Assembly (NCBI GenBank): GCA_031310005.1
Contig: CM062383.1
Coordinates: forward strand, 2,790,001 to 2,854,000
Reading direction: 5' to 3'
DNA: 64,000 nt
DNA from: Dactylellina haptotyla
Taxonomy: Eukaryota; Ascomycota; Orbiliomycetes; Orbiliales; Orbiliaceae
The stretch's first letter is position 1, and the number at the start of each line of letters is the position of its first letter. The notes under the pieces were generated by a model. That model was not told the DNA's origin, made no database searches, and saw nothing but the letters and a program-made list of their open reading frames with translations. Position numbers and translations under genes: made by a program. Shown piece by piece: positions 1 to 11,629 of this stretch.

Positions 1-1283
1 GCCTAGCAGCAATAGCCTGCTTCACACAAATACCATTAACCTACGGCTGGGGATATAGGTTATATCGACCCTGGGACTATGACTTGGACGCTGTAAACCG
101 AGGAGACGCCCAAATACCCGACGATGTATGGCCATGGTACGACCATAAAGTCTACGAAGGGCAAAAAACCTGCACACCTCTCAGCAAAGGCTTTGAGGCA
201 TTCATCCAAAGTTTCTCAATAACCCAGTTCGGCCCTTCAGAGCCATCATCTAAAGATCCTGCCGTCGCACAAATGGAAAAATCAGGTCGTTGGAAGGATA
301 TAGTAAAATATGTTGGTTTCTGGACAGGTTCAGGGTGCGAGGGACTTCCGACTATGATCTTCCATTTTTATCCCGCACCGTACACCGTGCAAAGTTTCTA
401 CATGACCGATATAATCGACTTCGTGCCAGGCATGGATACCTCGTCTGACTCCCAGCTCCAGTTCGGTTCCTTCGCCGAAATCCCGTTCGGAGACGAGTTC
501 TTCTTCGGCGAGCTTCCACAGGGTGCGATTGCGTTCCGTGCGACCAAGCAACCGGGACAGACGCAGCCTGTTTTTCGCGATACCTTCGTGCTGGTAAGGA
601 ATGCTATCAAGGTTCGAGAGGCTGCCCCCGCCGCACAAGCTTGGGTGCCTTCTCCCGCCTGGCAGGGAACTGGGAATCCAACATTAGACAAAGTGACCAA
701 CATTGAATTGAATGTACCGAAAGGCACTAGTCTTGCCGCTGACTCTGGGGATTCCAAAGCCATCGGATTATCGAACCAACCTAAGGAAATAACGAGTATA
801 GGCGAGTATAAAAAGTGGGCGCCATTTTACCGGGCCTTACCTGATGTACCGAATGCGGAGGACCAGATACAGTTGCAAAAGGCTATTATAAACTCCTTGG
901 AGGAAAACAATCCTCTAGAGGAACCTGTAGGCCAGGAGAACACCGCTAGCAAGAATGGGCTGTCAACTGAGGCTGAACAAGCCTTGAGGCAACGGAGAGC
1001 GCAGTTGACATCTATGCTAAGAAACTACTTGAGTAGTCATCATAACCTGCAGAATAGGTATCTAGAGGGTCTTGCTGAATCAGACCAGTTTGAAGGGGTG
1101 GATTTTGCCAATCCAGTAGGCGAAGAAGGGGTGCAAGATAGCCGGCATCTCAACTCTATCATCCAGAGCCTGCGACAGAGGGCTCTAGGCGAGAGAGATA
1201 AATTATGGAAAGAATACAGGAGGGAGGTAGTCAAGAAGAAACGTAACCGCAATTTAGAGAAGAGCGGGCTTGGACCGAAATAG
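1..1283 (+). CDS. Unknown protein, 5' end missing (cut by window edge)
   Basis: The frame is open from base 3 to the stop at 1281-1283, giving 426 residues with no start inside the window. The first in-window residues are moderately hydrophobic and the first in-frame ATG lies well inside the frame, so the true start is upstream. The visible N-terminal half is rich in aromatic residues and Gly/Pro (WPWY, FHFYPAPY, GDEFFFGE), as in a folded globular domain. The last 130 or so residues are charged and predicted helical, with a basic tail (VVKKKRNRN). I do not recognise a family. There are no catalytic motifs or membrane segments in the visible part. The gene is real because the long open frame has natural composition; its function is unknown. 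Confidence 0.75.
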   Translation, partial: LAAIACFTQIPLTYGWGYRLYRPWDYDLDAVNRGDAQIPDDVWPWYDHKVYEGQKTCTPLSKGFEAFIQSFSITQFGPSEPSSKDPAVAQMEKSGRWKDIVKYVGFWTGSGCEGLPTMIFHFYPAPYTVQSFYMTDIIDFVPGMDTSSDSQLQFGSFAEIPFGDEFFFGELPQGAIAFRATKQPGQTQPVFRDTFVLVRNAIKVREAAPAAQAWVPSPAWQGTGNPTLDKVTNIELNVPKGTSLAADSGDSKAIGLSNQPKEITSIGEYKKWAPFYRALPDVPNAEDQIQLQKAIINSLEENNPLEEPVGQENTASKNGLSTEAEQALRQRRAQLTSMLRNYLSSHHNLQNRYLEGLAESDQFEGVDFANPVGEEGVQDSRHLNSIIQSLRQRALGERDKLWKEYRREVVKKKRNRNLEKSGLGPK

Positions 1284-1375
1284 TCCGATTTTATTTAAAA
1301 TGGAGTATTCATTAAACTAAATATGAATCAATGAGTTATAACCAAAAGTCTCGAGTATAATATTTTCTTCCTGGA

Positions 1376-2302
1376 TCAGACTAAGCACTTTTCCAAAAAT
1401 CTTTCTATGTCATCGATTTCGTCAGGTACACTATACCAATGTCCCAGATCATTATATTTCTTCCATCTAACTTGGAACCCCAAAGAAATTAGAACATCCT
1501 GTGCGCCCTCTCCGAGACTGCATTTGACCTTTTCATCCAGTGCCCCGTGGCCCAAGAATACCGGAGTCTTGGAAACCGGAAGCGATGTGAAGCTTAAAGT
1601 GAGTAGCGTACGTGATATGTTTTCGCGAGCAAAGTTTATAGCTTTGCTTATTTTATCCAGAGCGCTATCATTTTCTGATTCTGATGCCTCATCATCACTC
1701 CTCGCAAAAATATCATCCTCAGAAGAACCTTCACTCTCGTCCTCGATAATATCTTTCATATGCCTGGCGAACGGTAACCATCCGCTCATACCGACATACC
1801 CTCCTAACCGCCCATTGAAGCATAGTAAGGCGTACAAAGACGCAGCACAGCCTTGGCTCAATCCGCCTATGACAATTCTCTCAGTTGCAATACCGCTTTG
1901 TACCTCTTGCTCGATTAATCCGTGAATAAACCCTACGGTCTCTTGGAGCCCATCAACAGAAAGATGTTCTCTATAACCTTGTCTATTGATGTCGTAGAGA
2001 TCGAACCATTGGTTGATAGGCATGCGCTTGAATACTACGGCTCGCCGCTTTTTCGCAGTAGGGAAAATGAATTTGGCGAAGGGGAAGGTTTCAGAGAGAT
2101 TCTTCCCGGTTGACGAGGCTGAGGTTATGAATTCTTTGCCGAATTTAGGCCCGTTGCTTCCGCGGCCGTGGAGAAGAATTATCGTGTGAGTATGAGGGCC
2201 TGATGGTTGGACTATAAATGGGTCTTTATAGCTGCGAGTTCCTGATTCTTCAGAGACTTGTCGACTCTCGGAGTCAGCAGGCAGGGGTGGTGAGGAAGCC
2301 AT
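1376..2302 (-). CDS. Acyl-protein thioesterase / phospholipase-carboxylesterase family serine hydrolase
   Basis: A single-exon gene of 308 residues. It has the alpha/beta-hydrolase layout of the carboxylesterase/acyl-protein thioesterase family (Abhydrolase_2). An oxyanion-side LLHGRGSNG motif is at residues 43-51. The nucleophile elbow GGLSQG has Ser149. The GHGALDEKV segment gives Asp256, and DLGHWY gives His288. The family hydrolyses acyl thioesters or lysophospholipid esters, usually in the cytosol; the substrate here is not readable. An acidic Ser/Asp/Glu-rich insertion of about 30 residues after the nucleophile makes the protein longer than the typical 220-240 residues. There is no signal peptide. 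It starts at an ATG in frame with the domain and ends 93 bp from the preceding gene, tail to tail. Confidence 0.9.
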   Translation of the reverse strand: MASSPPLPADSESRQVSEESGTRSYKDPFIVQPSGPHTHTIILLHGRGSNGPKFGKEFITSASSTGKNLSETFPFAKFIFPTAKKRRAVVFKRMPINQWFDLYDINRQGYREHLSVDGLQETVGFIHGLIEQEVQSGIATERIVIGGLSQGCAASLYALLCFNGRLGGYVGMSGWLPFARHMKDIIEDESEGSSEDDIFARSDDEASESENDSALDKISKAINFARENISRTLLTLSFTSLPVSKTPVFLGHGALDEKVKCSLGEGAQDVLISLGFQVRWKKYNDLGHWYSVPDEIDDIERFLEKCLV

Positions 2303-3530
2303 TTCTTAGGTATTTTTTAGCTTCGGTCTGCTGGCTGTAGTTTGAATTATAAAATATATTTTATATTTATAGCGCGACTGTTGAAAATTTGCAGTTATAA
2401 GTCTCCATGTTGGAGATTCTGTTGGATGGCGAGGACAGAATATCCGGAATCTCAATACCTCAAAGACCATGTGCTGTGCAAATATGGTGTTGGATGTGTC
2501 ATACTTCAAGTAACCAATGAGCTTCGCCTGTTCTGGGTTCAATGTTGGTGCTGCGCAGCACGAGTTGTTCTAATTCTCTTCAACTCGTGGTACTCTTGCA
2601 GCCAAGTCAATGAAATTGAATCCCTAGGTTGCGCTTGAGGACCAAAAACAAAGACTTTGTCCGCTCTCACTCTATCCAAGAGAAACTCCTGTGAGTCGCG
2701 AACTTACCATGACCATCAGTATGTGAAAGGCTCATATGTCACCCAAGGTAGGTTGGCCTATATGAACGAATGAGATAATGTGCTCGTGGACCCGCTTGCC
2801 GGGTGCAACGCCACGCTAATCCAAGTGCGAGTATGATATTCTCAGGTGCCGCTGTGGGTCAACCACAATGAAGTTTCTCTCCAAATAGAAAAGCGTAGCA
2901 GCATCGAGGGTGTCGATAGGCACGTATCGTGGAATCGTTCGGGTCTCACTGCTTGGTCAAGGTGGGGCCATTGGCATTATTAACAATGGAAACCCAGTCC
3001 TGTGGGTACCCGTAACTGCAGTCTTGTACCTAGACAAAGCCGTAACTGCACGATATCATTTTTTTTGGGAACGACACAACGCGCGGGTTGTAAGGCACAC
3101 ACCTCCCAACACAAAGAGTAATTTGAACTCTTTCGATCGGAACTTTTGGGACTCTTTTGCCCGAATTCCTGGAGGCGGAAGTATCCACAGTTTCGGGGTC
3201 GCGTCGATTTTCGGCTTGTAGGCCGCCGCTTTTTCGAGATGGTCGCTCATTAAAGTTCACAGGGGTGCAGATAGGCTGCTGTAGCTCCCCAGGATTAGCG
3301 GTTTTGAAGGGCGTCGGTGGAGTCTTATGTTTGAAGGGTCATGATTGAGTCCAGGTACAGGTACCCAGCTAGCATTTCTTTATCCCCAGACGTTTCTAAG
3401 CCACCCCATTGTTCGGTTATGTTACTATCAATGAAATTTCGTGGAATCGTCCCTAGAACATTAAAACATACTATACATTGAATTCTAATCAGTCGTTATG
3501 AAATGAATTATCGATAATTAAGTATCAACT
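2303..3530. other. Intergenic, no supported gene
   Basis: Contains the esterase promoter side and the 3' side of the methyltransferase. Only short open frames without recognisable domains are present. A 15-bp sequence (tccaggtacaggtac) at 3350-3364 recurs at 4860-4874 on the other side of the methyltransferase gene. Confidence 0.6.
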
Positions 3531-4709
3531 TCAACAAAACAATCTGCGGATAGATTCGGCCCAGCTTCTTTTGGCTTTGCCACTATCCGGATTGTATGTA
3601 TCATCCACAGGGCTAGAGTCTTTCCCCGCGAGCGGTTTGACACCCATCCACCTGTTCACCGGCATATGCAAAATGCAGCCATCTCTGAAATCTTGTTGTG
3701 TAAGCTTCAACAAGGCTTGTAATTCCTCAACATTCTCCAGTCCAAGGTGTTTCACCACAGCATCCCCGTGCTTTGATGCCCCTTCCACCAACTCTTTTGT
3801 TGCCATGGACATATTCACTGCTTGCATGCGCTGCCATTTCTCGGGAAGATTTTTAGTCGTAAACTCTTCTCTGGTCGTGCCTTCTAGGTGCTTCCCAAAG
3901 AGTGCGCTAAGTTTTGGGTCAACATCATTTCTTCGCAGGATTGACCAATTGAGTTTGAACATTCTCAAGACGTTTTTCCAGGTCGCCGGATCGTTGATGG
4001 ACATTTTCTCGAGTAAAAGTTCCTCCCAGACGAAGATACCACCAGGTTCTATCCTTTTTGTTAGCTGGAAAAGTATCAATGGCCATTTATGGTCTAGGGG
4101 TATTCTTACTGATTACCGACAAACAATTATCGAACGCTGCATCCCATTGCTCTGGTCCAATCCCTGCTGAAAGATAACGAATGTGCATAACATCATATTT
4201 TCCGATGGACTCAAACTGCTCCCTTGTATGGATATTTAGCTCTGAAAACTTGATATCTTCGGCTTTTTGCTTCTCTTCGGATGGGAATAGTGACGGGTAT
4301 AGGTCGTATCCGTCTAGTATAGCGTTGATTCCCGCTTCCCGAAGCTGGGCGCGAGCGTCAAACAGCCAGTTTCTAATCAAATTTAAAATGTTAACGAACC
4401 GCCAAATAGGTATCGAAGTACGTAAAAATTGGCGTTGGACTTACCCAGGCCCTGTTCCTACATCAGCGATACGCGGGCGCTCGCCTTTCTCTGAAATCGC
4501 CTTCAAGTGCGCAATGACCGCTGGGGGCAGCACAACTCCCATCATCTCTCGAGTGATACCACTCTGCAATACGAGACTAAGATCGTTAGGGCTTGCTTTA
4601 CTTAGGCTTAGGTGCGTTTTATTTACCGTTTTTGAGCATCGTCGTCAACTCCCAAAGTGTAGTTGGCATAATCCTTCGCCTCCTCTTCATTGCGAAATTC
4701 CACGCCCAT
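3531..4709 (-). CDS. SAM-dependent methyltransferase, four exons
   Basis: The model is join(3531..4064, 4117..4372, 4445..4561, 4627..4709) on the minus strand, 990 nt, 329 residues. The introns are 52, 72 and 65 nt with gtaatc, gtaagt and gtaaat donors. The joined protein reads through class I methyltransferase motif I (RIADVGTGPGNW, split by an intron), then an acidic loop, MHIRYL, and the post-motif strand KRIEPGGIFVWEE. This is the order seen in fungal LaeA/UMTA-type small-molecule methyltransferases that move a methyl group from SAM. The substrate cannot be told. The start ATG at 4709 follows a normal context and gives MGVEFRNEEEA. No secondary-metabolite core enzyme lies beside it, so a cluster role is not supported. 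Confidence 0.85.
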
Positions 4710-5579
4710 TTTGACTGTTGTTCAATCCGAATGCTATGCGACTTTGAGGACTACCTGGATTTATGAAGATTTAGAAACGCGCTCGAGTTTTAAATCAGAA
4801 TGATGGGGGCTACGAGTGCTTATGTATTCTCATCCTCTCCATATGCGTCTCCCTTTCATTCCAGGTACAGGTACATTCGCATCTTATTAAACCAGTTTTG
4901 AAGCACTGCAGGACCAAGACACCTCCAAAGCAAAGCTCCACTTCGTGGCTCGCGCGGGAGAACATAGAGCGAGCTTGGCCGACCCACCAGCCCGGTTTCA
5001 TTGGCGCCCCAGTTTTGTTCCGGCCTATCGTTCGTGTTGGGGCGTGGGTCTGTGCAACAGCGACGAAAACAGTAAGTCGCGGAGCAGCTCAGGAACTCGA
5101 AAATTCAAACTCTCAAAAGATGGTTAGTCTTGAAATTCTCGGATTTAGAATCGATGTAGTCGAAATCACCACGCTCTGAACGCCTTGTTGCCCATATGCA
5201 TCGAGGTTGCCATCGTCTCCAAGTTTTCGGTGAAGGTGCATATGCATGTTCATGGGATTGCAGGACCCATATCTACGGTTAAAATGATAACGCGCAAACA
5301 CAACCGAGGCTTGGGATAAGAATGCCAACCGCAGGACTGGTTCGAAATGATTACTGATGTACGGCGCGGCCAACCTCAATCCCAAATCCAAAGCAATGGG
5401 GCTTCTCTTATCATGCGCCCCAATATCGCCTCCACGTCAAATATAAATAAAGAAATATAATATGATTGCATCTCTAGAGCTTTATTCGTTCAAATATTAT
5501 ACAAAGTACAAGTCATATCTGTCACTAGGATATATCTAGGAATGCTCCTTAAAAAAGGCGGTATCTCTCAAGCATGGCT
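4710..5579. other. Intergenic, no supported gene
   Basis: Promoter of the methyltransferase and 3' region of the next gene. A minus-strand open frame at 5113-5391 has no recognisable feature and I do not call it. The second copy of the 15-bp direct repeat lies at 4860-4874. Confidence 0.55.
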
Positions 5580-6764
5580 TCACAAGTCCGTATGTCTTGT
5601 CTCCCAGCCCCCACCGAGTCCATAGCAGCCCCACCCCATTTCCATAGCCGAAAAGCATAATCCCTCAGAGTCAGCCTTTCCGCTGTGTGGCCATCTGAGG
5701 CCCTTCCTGATCAAATCCGCCCTAATATACAAGACTGTTTCTCCGACCCCGTCCAAGCGCACCAACGAATCGTCCGAAGTTTTTTCGATAAGTTGTGACA
5801 TTGGTACCGGCCAAGATGCTAATGGCTTAGCAGTGTCATCTACGAAATAGTTAGCATACATAAACTTGAAAAGATCACGGTGTAACATGCCTTGTTGCCA
5901 TTGCTTCAATGCGGCTTTGCTTGGTCCAGCCCAAGCATTCCTCGCCATGTCGGTGTAACCTGCCTGGCGGCAAAACACTGTCACCAGTCCAGACGGCAAC
6001 AGCTTTTCTCTCTCGTTTTTTGCTACGTTCGCGACATCGAAATTTGATATTTTTTGGCTTACAACTTCCCGAAGCCGTTTAAACAGATCGTTGGGGAGTA
6101 GGCAGATGTCAGGATCGACCCAAACTATATGATCCTGGCCCTTCAAAACTTCTTTTGTCAAGAAGTTTCTGATTCCTGCAGATTTCCCGGAATCCGCTGC
6201 CCCCACTTTGAAATCCGTGTCGGGCGCGTATATAATCTGGATGGAAGCGATCGGAACATCACTGTGCAGTAAAATATCGGTATATCTTTCCAAATCTAGG
6301 ATGCTAGAGGTGTGGACTCCAAGAGAGACGTCGTGAGGCGGGAGGCGCTGTCGCCTAATTAATTTAAGAAAGTCTTCGAAAGTGCGTCTGGTTTCGCCAT
6401 GGTTCCGACCCCATGACGACTCGTCCTTTGTCGCGACCAAGATAAGTGTTGAAGGCTGTTTGTCGGTATCATGATATTTTGTAACGAAAGAGTGCTTGCG
6501 AATATCAGAGTCATAGGCTTCGTCAATTGTGAGTTCTGTTGCTCGGAATGGGACTTGCGAGGAGCTCAAACTGCGGAAAATCGAGAATTGAGATAATGTC
6601 GCTGCTGGGGAGAATGTGAAAGGGAAAAAGGTTGATGAGAGAATAATTAGAAAGATTGTTGATACTATGATCAGCGGCCTCCGCTGTGGGTGAGAGGTGG
6701 AGGATATCGATTTTGCGACCCACGCCATGGTTAATAAGAAGAGAACAGAAAGAAAGGTTGCCAT
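5580..6764 (-). CDS. ANP1/MNN9/VAN1-like (GT62) glycosyltransferase, paralogue A
   Basis: A single exon of 394 residues. Two N-terminal hydrophobic stretches (about 4-17 and 31-51) are consistent with a type II Golgi membrane anchor. The catalytic region follows the Mnn9/Anp1/Van1 pattern: RNFL before the DxD-type motif VWVDPDI near residue 215, then ARNAWAG, then RLDGVGETVLYIRADLIRKG, and the C-terminal SEGLCFSAMEMGWGCYGLGG block. Yeast family members build the alpha-1,6 mannan backbone of N-glycans in the cis-Golgi. The sequence is divergent, so a different acceptor is possible. A related gene lies at 18453-19757. The start ATG at 6764 is the first in frame and places the hydrophobic anchor correctly. 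Confidence 0.82.
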   Translation of the reverse strand: MATFLSVLFLLTMAWVAKSISSTSHPQRRPLIIVSTIFLIILSSTFFPFTFSPAATLSQFSIFRSLSSSQVPFRATELTIDEAYDSDIRKHSFVTKYHDTDKQPSTLILVATKDESSWGRNHGETRRTFEDFLKLIRRQRLPPHDVSLGVHTSSILDLERYTDILLHSDVPIASIQIIYAPDTDFKVGAADSGKSAGIRNFLTKEVLKGQDHIVWVDPDICLLPNDLFKRLREVVSQKISNFDVANVAKNEREKLLPSGLVTVFCRQAGYTDMARNAWAGPSKAALKQWQQGMLHRDLFKFMYANYFVDDTAKPLASWPVPMSQLIEKTSDDSLVRLDGVGETVLYIRADLIRKGLRWPHSGKADSEGLCFSAMEMGWGCYGLGGGWETRHTDL

Positions 6765-8661
6765 CCCTCAACTATAGAAGAGCGGCTATATAGAGAACCA
6801 GTTATTCGGAACGGCGGGACGGAAGCGCAGTCTGAACAACGTGGAGCTGGGATATCCGAATCGCCTTTCTGTAGCCTCGCGGCCTTGCGGACTTCCGCTG
6901 CTTACTCGGAGCGCGATAAACGAGGATATTATCTGTGCGACAGAGTTCAGAAGCGATCCTAGGGAGCAGGAAATAGCCGATACGCGGGATCAAGGTAAAA
7001 TGAAAATACAGTAAGCATAAACATCGAAAAGTAAGAGTATGAATAATTCGATAGAAAAGAGGATGCACGATCCGAAGTCCGCTGGCGTTTAGGCTCCTTG
7101 TTCAAACAGGCCTGGGCGCAGCAATAAGTGCCCTGGTATTGACCTTTCCTGACCTGCGGGAATAGGATAAATTCTATCGAGTTGGGATGGTCAGAGACTC
7201 CTGTGCCAGCCCAAATACGACCCTCTGACGCAAAATGCAACAGATGCGAAGCAAACTGCTCTTGGCCAATTTGCGGCTGCATTTTGCATGTTGCATGTTA
7301 TCGATTACGGCACATAATCCACCGAAAGAGGAAGCTTGGAGGGCTGACCGATGCGCAGCAGTCCGGATTAATCTTCCCAACTGCCAGTCCCCCAAAACCA
7401 TGTCCTTTTCGAGCGGATTTGTACAGAGTTGTTGCTATCTGGAATCCCAACAAAGAGGTGATTCATTCTAAATACTTCCAGAATTATCGGAACCGACATT
7501 ATATTGGTCCCGTATACCTAATGCCGCGAGATTTTTTGAGTTGCTACAGAACCTCACTTCCGGATCCAGCAGGTTTTTGTGGGCAGATTGGTGCGCTAGC
7601 GAATCAATGGCGAACCAGCTAGTGCAAATACAGTTGGTTACCGACGAAAGCTCGTGGTGCGGAATCTCTAGGAAAACAGTGCATTTGAACACATTCAAAG
7701 GGAGTTGATCAAAATGCAGAAGATTTTATTATGTTTTTGGATATTTTCTCCCAATTTCGATGTCACTCGACCCGAGCTCTGTACTCGGTTTTATGACTTC
7801 CACCACCTGACTACCAATTATCATTGACCTGCAACCCTGATCCACGGATCCAACAAGCTAGATCGTAGGTGCCAATTGCTACTCAACAGCTGTGAATGCC
7901 AGTAGCGCACCATGCTTTCTGAAAACTCCGGAGCTCCGAGATATGCTGTCCGATGAAGGGAAAATAGTCACATTGGAATATTCAGGTTAGATGACAAGGC
8001 AAAACTATCGGATCTCACGAAAGCATCAGTATTTTGCATAGACACGAGAGATAATCTATCTGCGTTCGAGATATTCTGAATCAAAGCTCGAGCGCTTTTT
8101 TTGTTGATTAAAGGTAAAAGGTTACTTCTACGCGACACCGATTTCGTGAATTTCCCATGACTAGGCTAGGAAACTGGAATGTAGCTTAGTTTTAAATACC
8201 CAAAACGACTTTCACCTAAATTATGAGTGTAAACTAGTTAATTTCAATCAGATATCAATCAACATGAGATTCATAGGAGATATCAGGACCCTTGCGACAG
8301 ATGTCACCAACTGGCGAAGCGAAAGTCAAGCTGTGTTGCCCAACTGTGCCAGCGCTGGCCAACATTAGCACGCAAAATGCCATGTTTTTGCTTTGTACCT
8401 GAAGTGGAATACCGCCGGATTTGGCAACATACAAAGTCCGACAAGTCCGAGAGGAAGAAGGTCCGACACACCGACTGCAGGAGCTTACCGCTTCAAACGC
8501 CATCTTGCGAGGTGATATTGAAATCGAATACCCTGCACTGGTGTGTTACGCTGTCCTCTATTCCATCTCCAGTAATCTTTCGGCTCCAGCCTATTGCCCA
8601 AAATTGCAAAAAACCCGTCGACAGCCACAGGACTCGCGGATCTTGCGCCGGTCCCGCAATA
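6765..8661. other. Long divergent intergenic region
   Basis: Separates the minus-strand glycosyltransferase from the plus-strand regulator and should hold both promoters. Several open frames of 60-150 codons overlap on both strands, but none has a domain or credible start. Two overlapping copies of TTGCATGTT lie at 7284-7299. The regulator frame stays open upstream to 8377, but the zinc cluster follows naturally from the ATG at 8662. Confidence 0.55.
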
Positions 8662-11375
8662 ATGGCAGACATGTCAGAGTTCACCAGCGTCTTCCGCGCC
8701 CGGGTGAATCTCAACGACAAGCGGAAGGCGAACAAGCGAAATCGCCAAGCACTGTCATGCCTTGCATGCAGGAATAGAAAGCTAAAATGTGACAGGCAGC
8801 ACCCGTGCACAGCGTGTAACAAACGAGGGGAGGGCTCGTCCTGTACGTTTACAGCTGCCATTGGAAGCAGTGCTGTCAGTGGGTCCAGCGGCATATCGAA
8901 GCCTTCTAATATTCCTACGGACGCGAAGCGGTCGGAAGCCCAGGCCAAACTCCAAAAGCTCGAAGACCTAGTCCAGCAATTAATACAATCGGGTGCGGTG
9001 GTATCGAAACCTTCTCACACTCCAATTACTACAAATAAAATACCCCCAAGGTCAACCCAAGCAGTTGCACAACCAGAAGAGGATGACGATATTGAAGAAG
9101 ATTCACAGGAAGATTCCGGCTCAGAAACCGTACCCCCGATATTAATGTGCTATAATGAAGCAAGCGGAGGCTATGTCGGTGCAACTCATTGGGCAGCTCT
9201 ACTTGACCAGATTGCTGTTGTAAAGGAGTCTCTTGGTTATACAGGGGACGCTGATAATTCAGATATCACTTCTCATGTCACAATATCCGAGGATTCGCTA
9301 ACAAGCGATGATGCTGACTTAATCCTCGCATCTCGCTCCGGTAGTATCACCATCGACGATGCCATTCGCGCCTTACCACCTCGTTATATCGCGGATCGAC
9401 TTTTACAAATTTATTATAGCGTCAAATTTTCCAACGCTCTTTTCATCCACACCACCAAATTCAGAAGGGAATATGAAGCTTTCTGGAAAAACCCATCCTC
9501 TGCTAGCTTGATATGGATCTCTGTTCTGTTTTCAATATTGTGCATGGGTTCCATGATCGCATCACGGGGAGATAAACTCATTGCTTTGGATTCCTACGAT
9601 GCACAACCCTTGAATCTGGCTAGTAAGGCTAGGCAGTGCCTTGTTGCTGGGCAGCACACCAAATGCCAGCCGTATGTAATAGAAGCACTTGTGATCTATG
9701 CATACTGCAAGTACCAGCTGAACGTGGATGGGAACTCTACCTTATGGGCCTTGACCGGTTATGTTACACGTCTAGCCCAACGTCTAGGCTACCATCGGGA
9801 TCCAAAGCACCTGGGTACAACTTTTACTCCATTTGAAGCTGAAATGCGTCGAAGAACGTGGTTCTGGGTATCAACATTTGACCTTGTCTTCTCCTTTCAG
9901 TATGGAATGCCTGGCATCATTCACGATGAACAATGCGATACTGAGTCACCTAAAAACTATGGCGATGAAGATTTCGATGAAGACACACTTGTGATGCCAG
10001 AACCTCGGCCACCAACAGAATTCACCAACATGCTGTATTACTGTCATAAAATCAACATGATGTCGGTTTTTCGAAGAGTTATACGACAAGCGTTGGCCCT
10101 CAAGCAACCTGAATATGAGGAGATCTTAAAGCTCGACAAGTCTCTAGATGAGGTTTACGCCGCAATACCTCCTATCTTGCAAATTAAGGGCACGATTAGA
10201 GATTGCAGTTTCGCGGATGCTTCGTATATGATACTTCACCGGATTGTCTTGGAACTAACTTATCACAAATGCATGTGCGTTTTGCACCGCATGTACCTTA
10301 CCTTCGAAAAAGAAAACCCGAAGTATGACTACTCAAGGAAACGGGCTAGAATATCTGCGTTACGAATCTTGGACTTGCAAAGCGATGCGTATGATGAGTG
10401 CTTGCCCGGTGGGAGGTTATGGGATGAAAGGTGGATGATAACCAGCCTGACCCTCCACGACTTCCTCTTAGCAAGTATGATAATGTGCTTGGACCTTAGC
10501 GGATTGGCGCCGATAGAGTAAGTTGTGTCCATAACATAAGTAATTGCTTAGATTATATTAACTTTTAAACCCGTTGTACCCAGCGCCCAACGTTGTCATC
10601 GTTGCCTTAACGCCCTACGGAAATCCTATAAGATCTGGTCCGAGAAGAAGCACATGTCTCGCGACGCATACCACGCCTCTAATGTTTTGGGCGCAATGCT
10701 TGCAAGTGTAGCCAATGCAGAGAATGAAAACAACCCCCATGGAACTGAACATCCACCTGTGCCAACGTCTCAGAAGGGCCCAGCAGCCGTAGCTTCTGTA
10801 GACCCTGCCGTTTCGAACTTGCCGAATTCGAACTCTGTTTTCAGAATGAACACACTAGGAATTATTTCGAATATTGGTGGAGGTTATGGTCAGATGCATA
10901 TTGGGAACATCACTGACCCCAGCGGTGGCAACCTTGGTAATGACATGGTTGGTTCGGCCGGGGGTGACCTTCAAGATCGTACTGAACAGCCGGGAGAATT
11001 TGTTCCACGGCAGCTTACGAACCGTGAAGAGATGTTCGGCCTTGGCCTCGGAAACGATGTATATCCCATGGTCGAATCCTTTCAGCCGCTTGATTTTGAC
11101 ACATTAATGGGTGACGGAGGTAATATTGATTGGGTAAGTTATTTATATTGCTTTTACAGACTTCACATACTCAAATCGTGTTCTAACTATCTTGATAGGG
11201 GTTGGTCGATCGATTTCTCTTCGATAAAGAACCTCATATGGAGACGACGCCTAGTCCTGATACAAATATGCAAATTATAACGCCTGAAGGGTCTGAAAAT
11301 AGTGTTGGACAAGCAGAGCCATCATCTCAAACTTCGTCAACGGACAGTTACCCTCAAAATTTTCCATTCTCGTAA
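8662..11375 (+). CDS. Zn2Cys6 transcription factor with fungal-specific regulatory domain
   Basis: The model is join(8662..10517, 10584..11133, 11199..11375), 2,583 nt, 860 residues, with 66- and 65-nt introns. A canonical binuclear zinc cluster uses Cys33, 36, 43, 49, 52 and 61 (CLACRNRKLKC...C..C...C) and binds DNA. It is followed by a short dimerising coil (KLEDLVQQLI). An acidic stretch precedes the middle homology region, with the typical RLLQIYY, ALVIYAYCKYQL, LAQRLGYHRDP and EMRRRTWFWV blocks. The C-terminal part is Ser/Gly/Asn-rich. Targets are unknown. It faces away from glycosyltransferase A and towards the thiamine gene THI20, but neither arrangement proves regulation. The start is the first ATG before the cluster. 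Confidence 0.92.
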
Positions 11376-11629
11376 GCTATGACAGCTTGTTAGTGGGCAA
11401 TTTGAAGCCGCCATTGGAGGGGCGATCTAGGTTGGCATATATATGTACATAAGGCACAAAATAATTATAGCCTCGAAAATAATTATAACATAGAGTAAAC
11501 TTATTTTGCATGCAGTCGGCTATTTTGTCGTTAGACCTTGATATTCGCTAGCCCCGCTAGCCAAATATCGGAAAGGATAGGGTATTCATCAGAGTAGTTA
11601 TAGACCCTAATATTTTTGAGTTATTCGCT

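Noticed and set aside
7182-7622. A 146-codon plus-strand frame with several cysteines.
   Set aside because: No domain; overlapped by frames on the other strand; lies in a long divergent promoter region.
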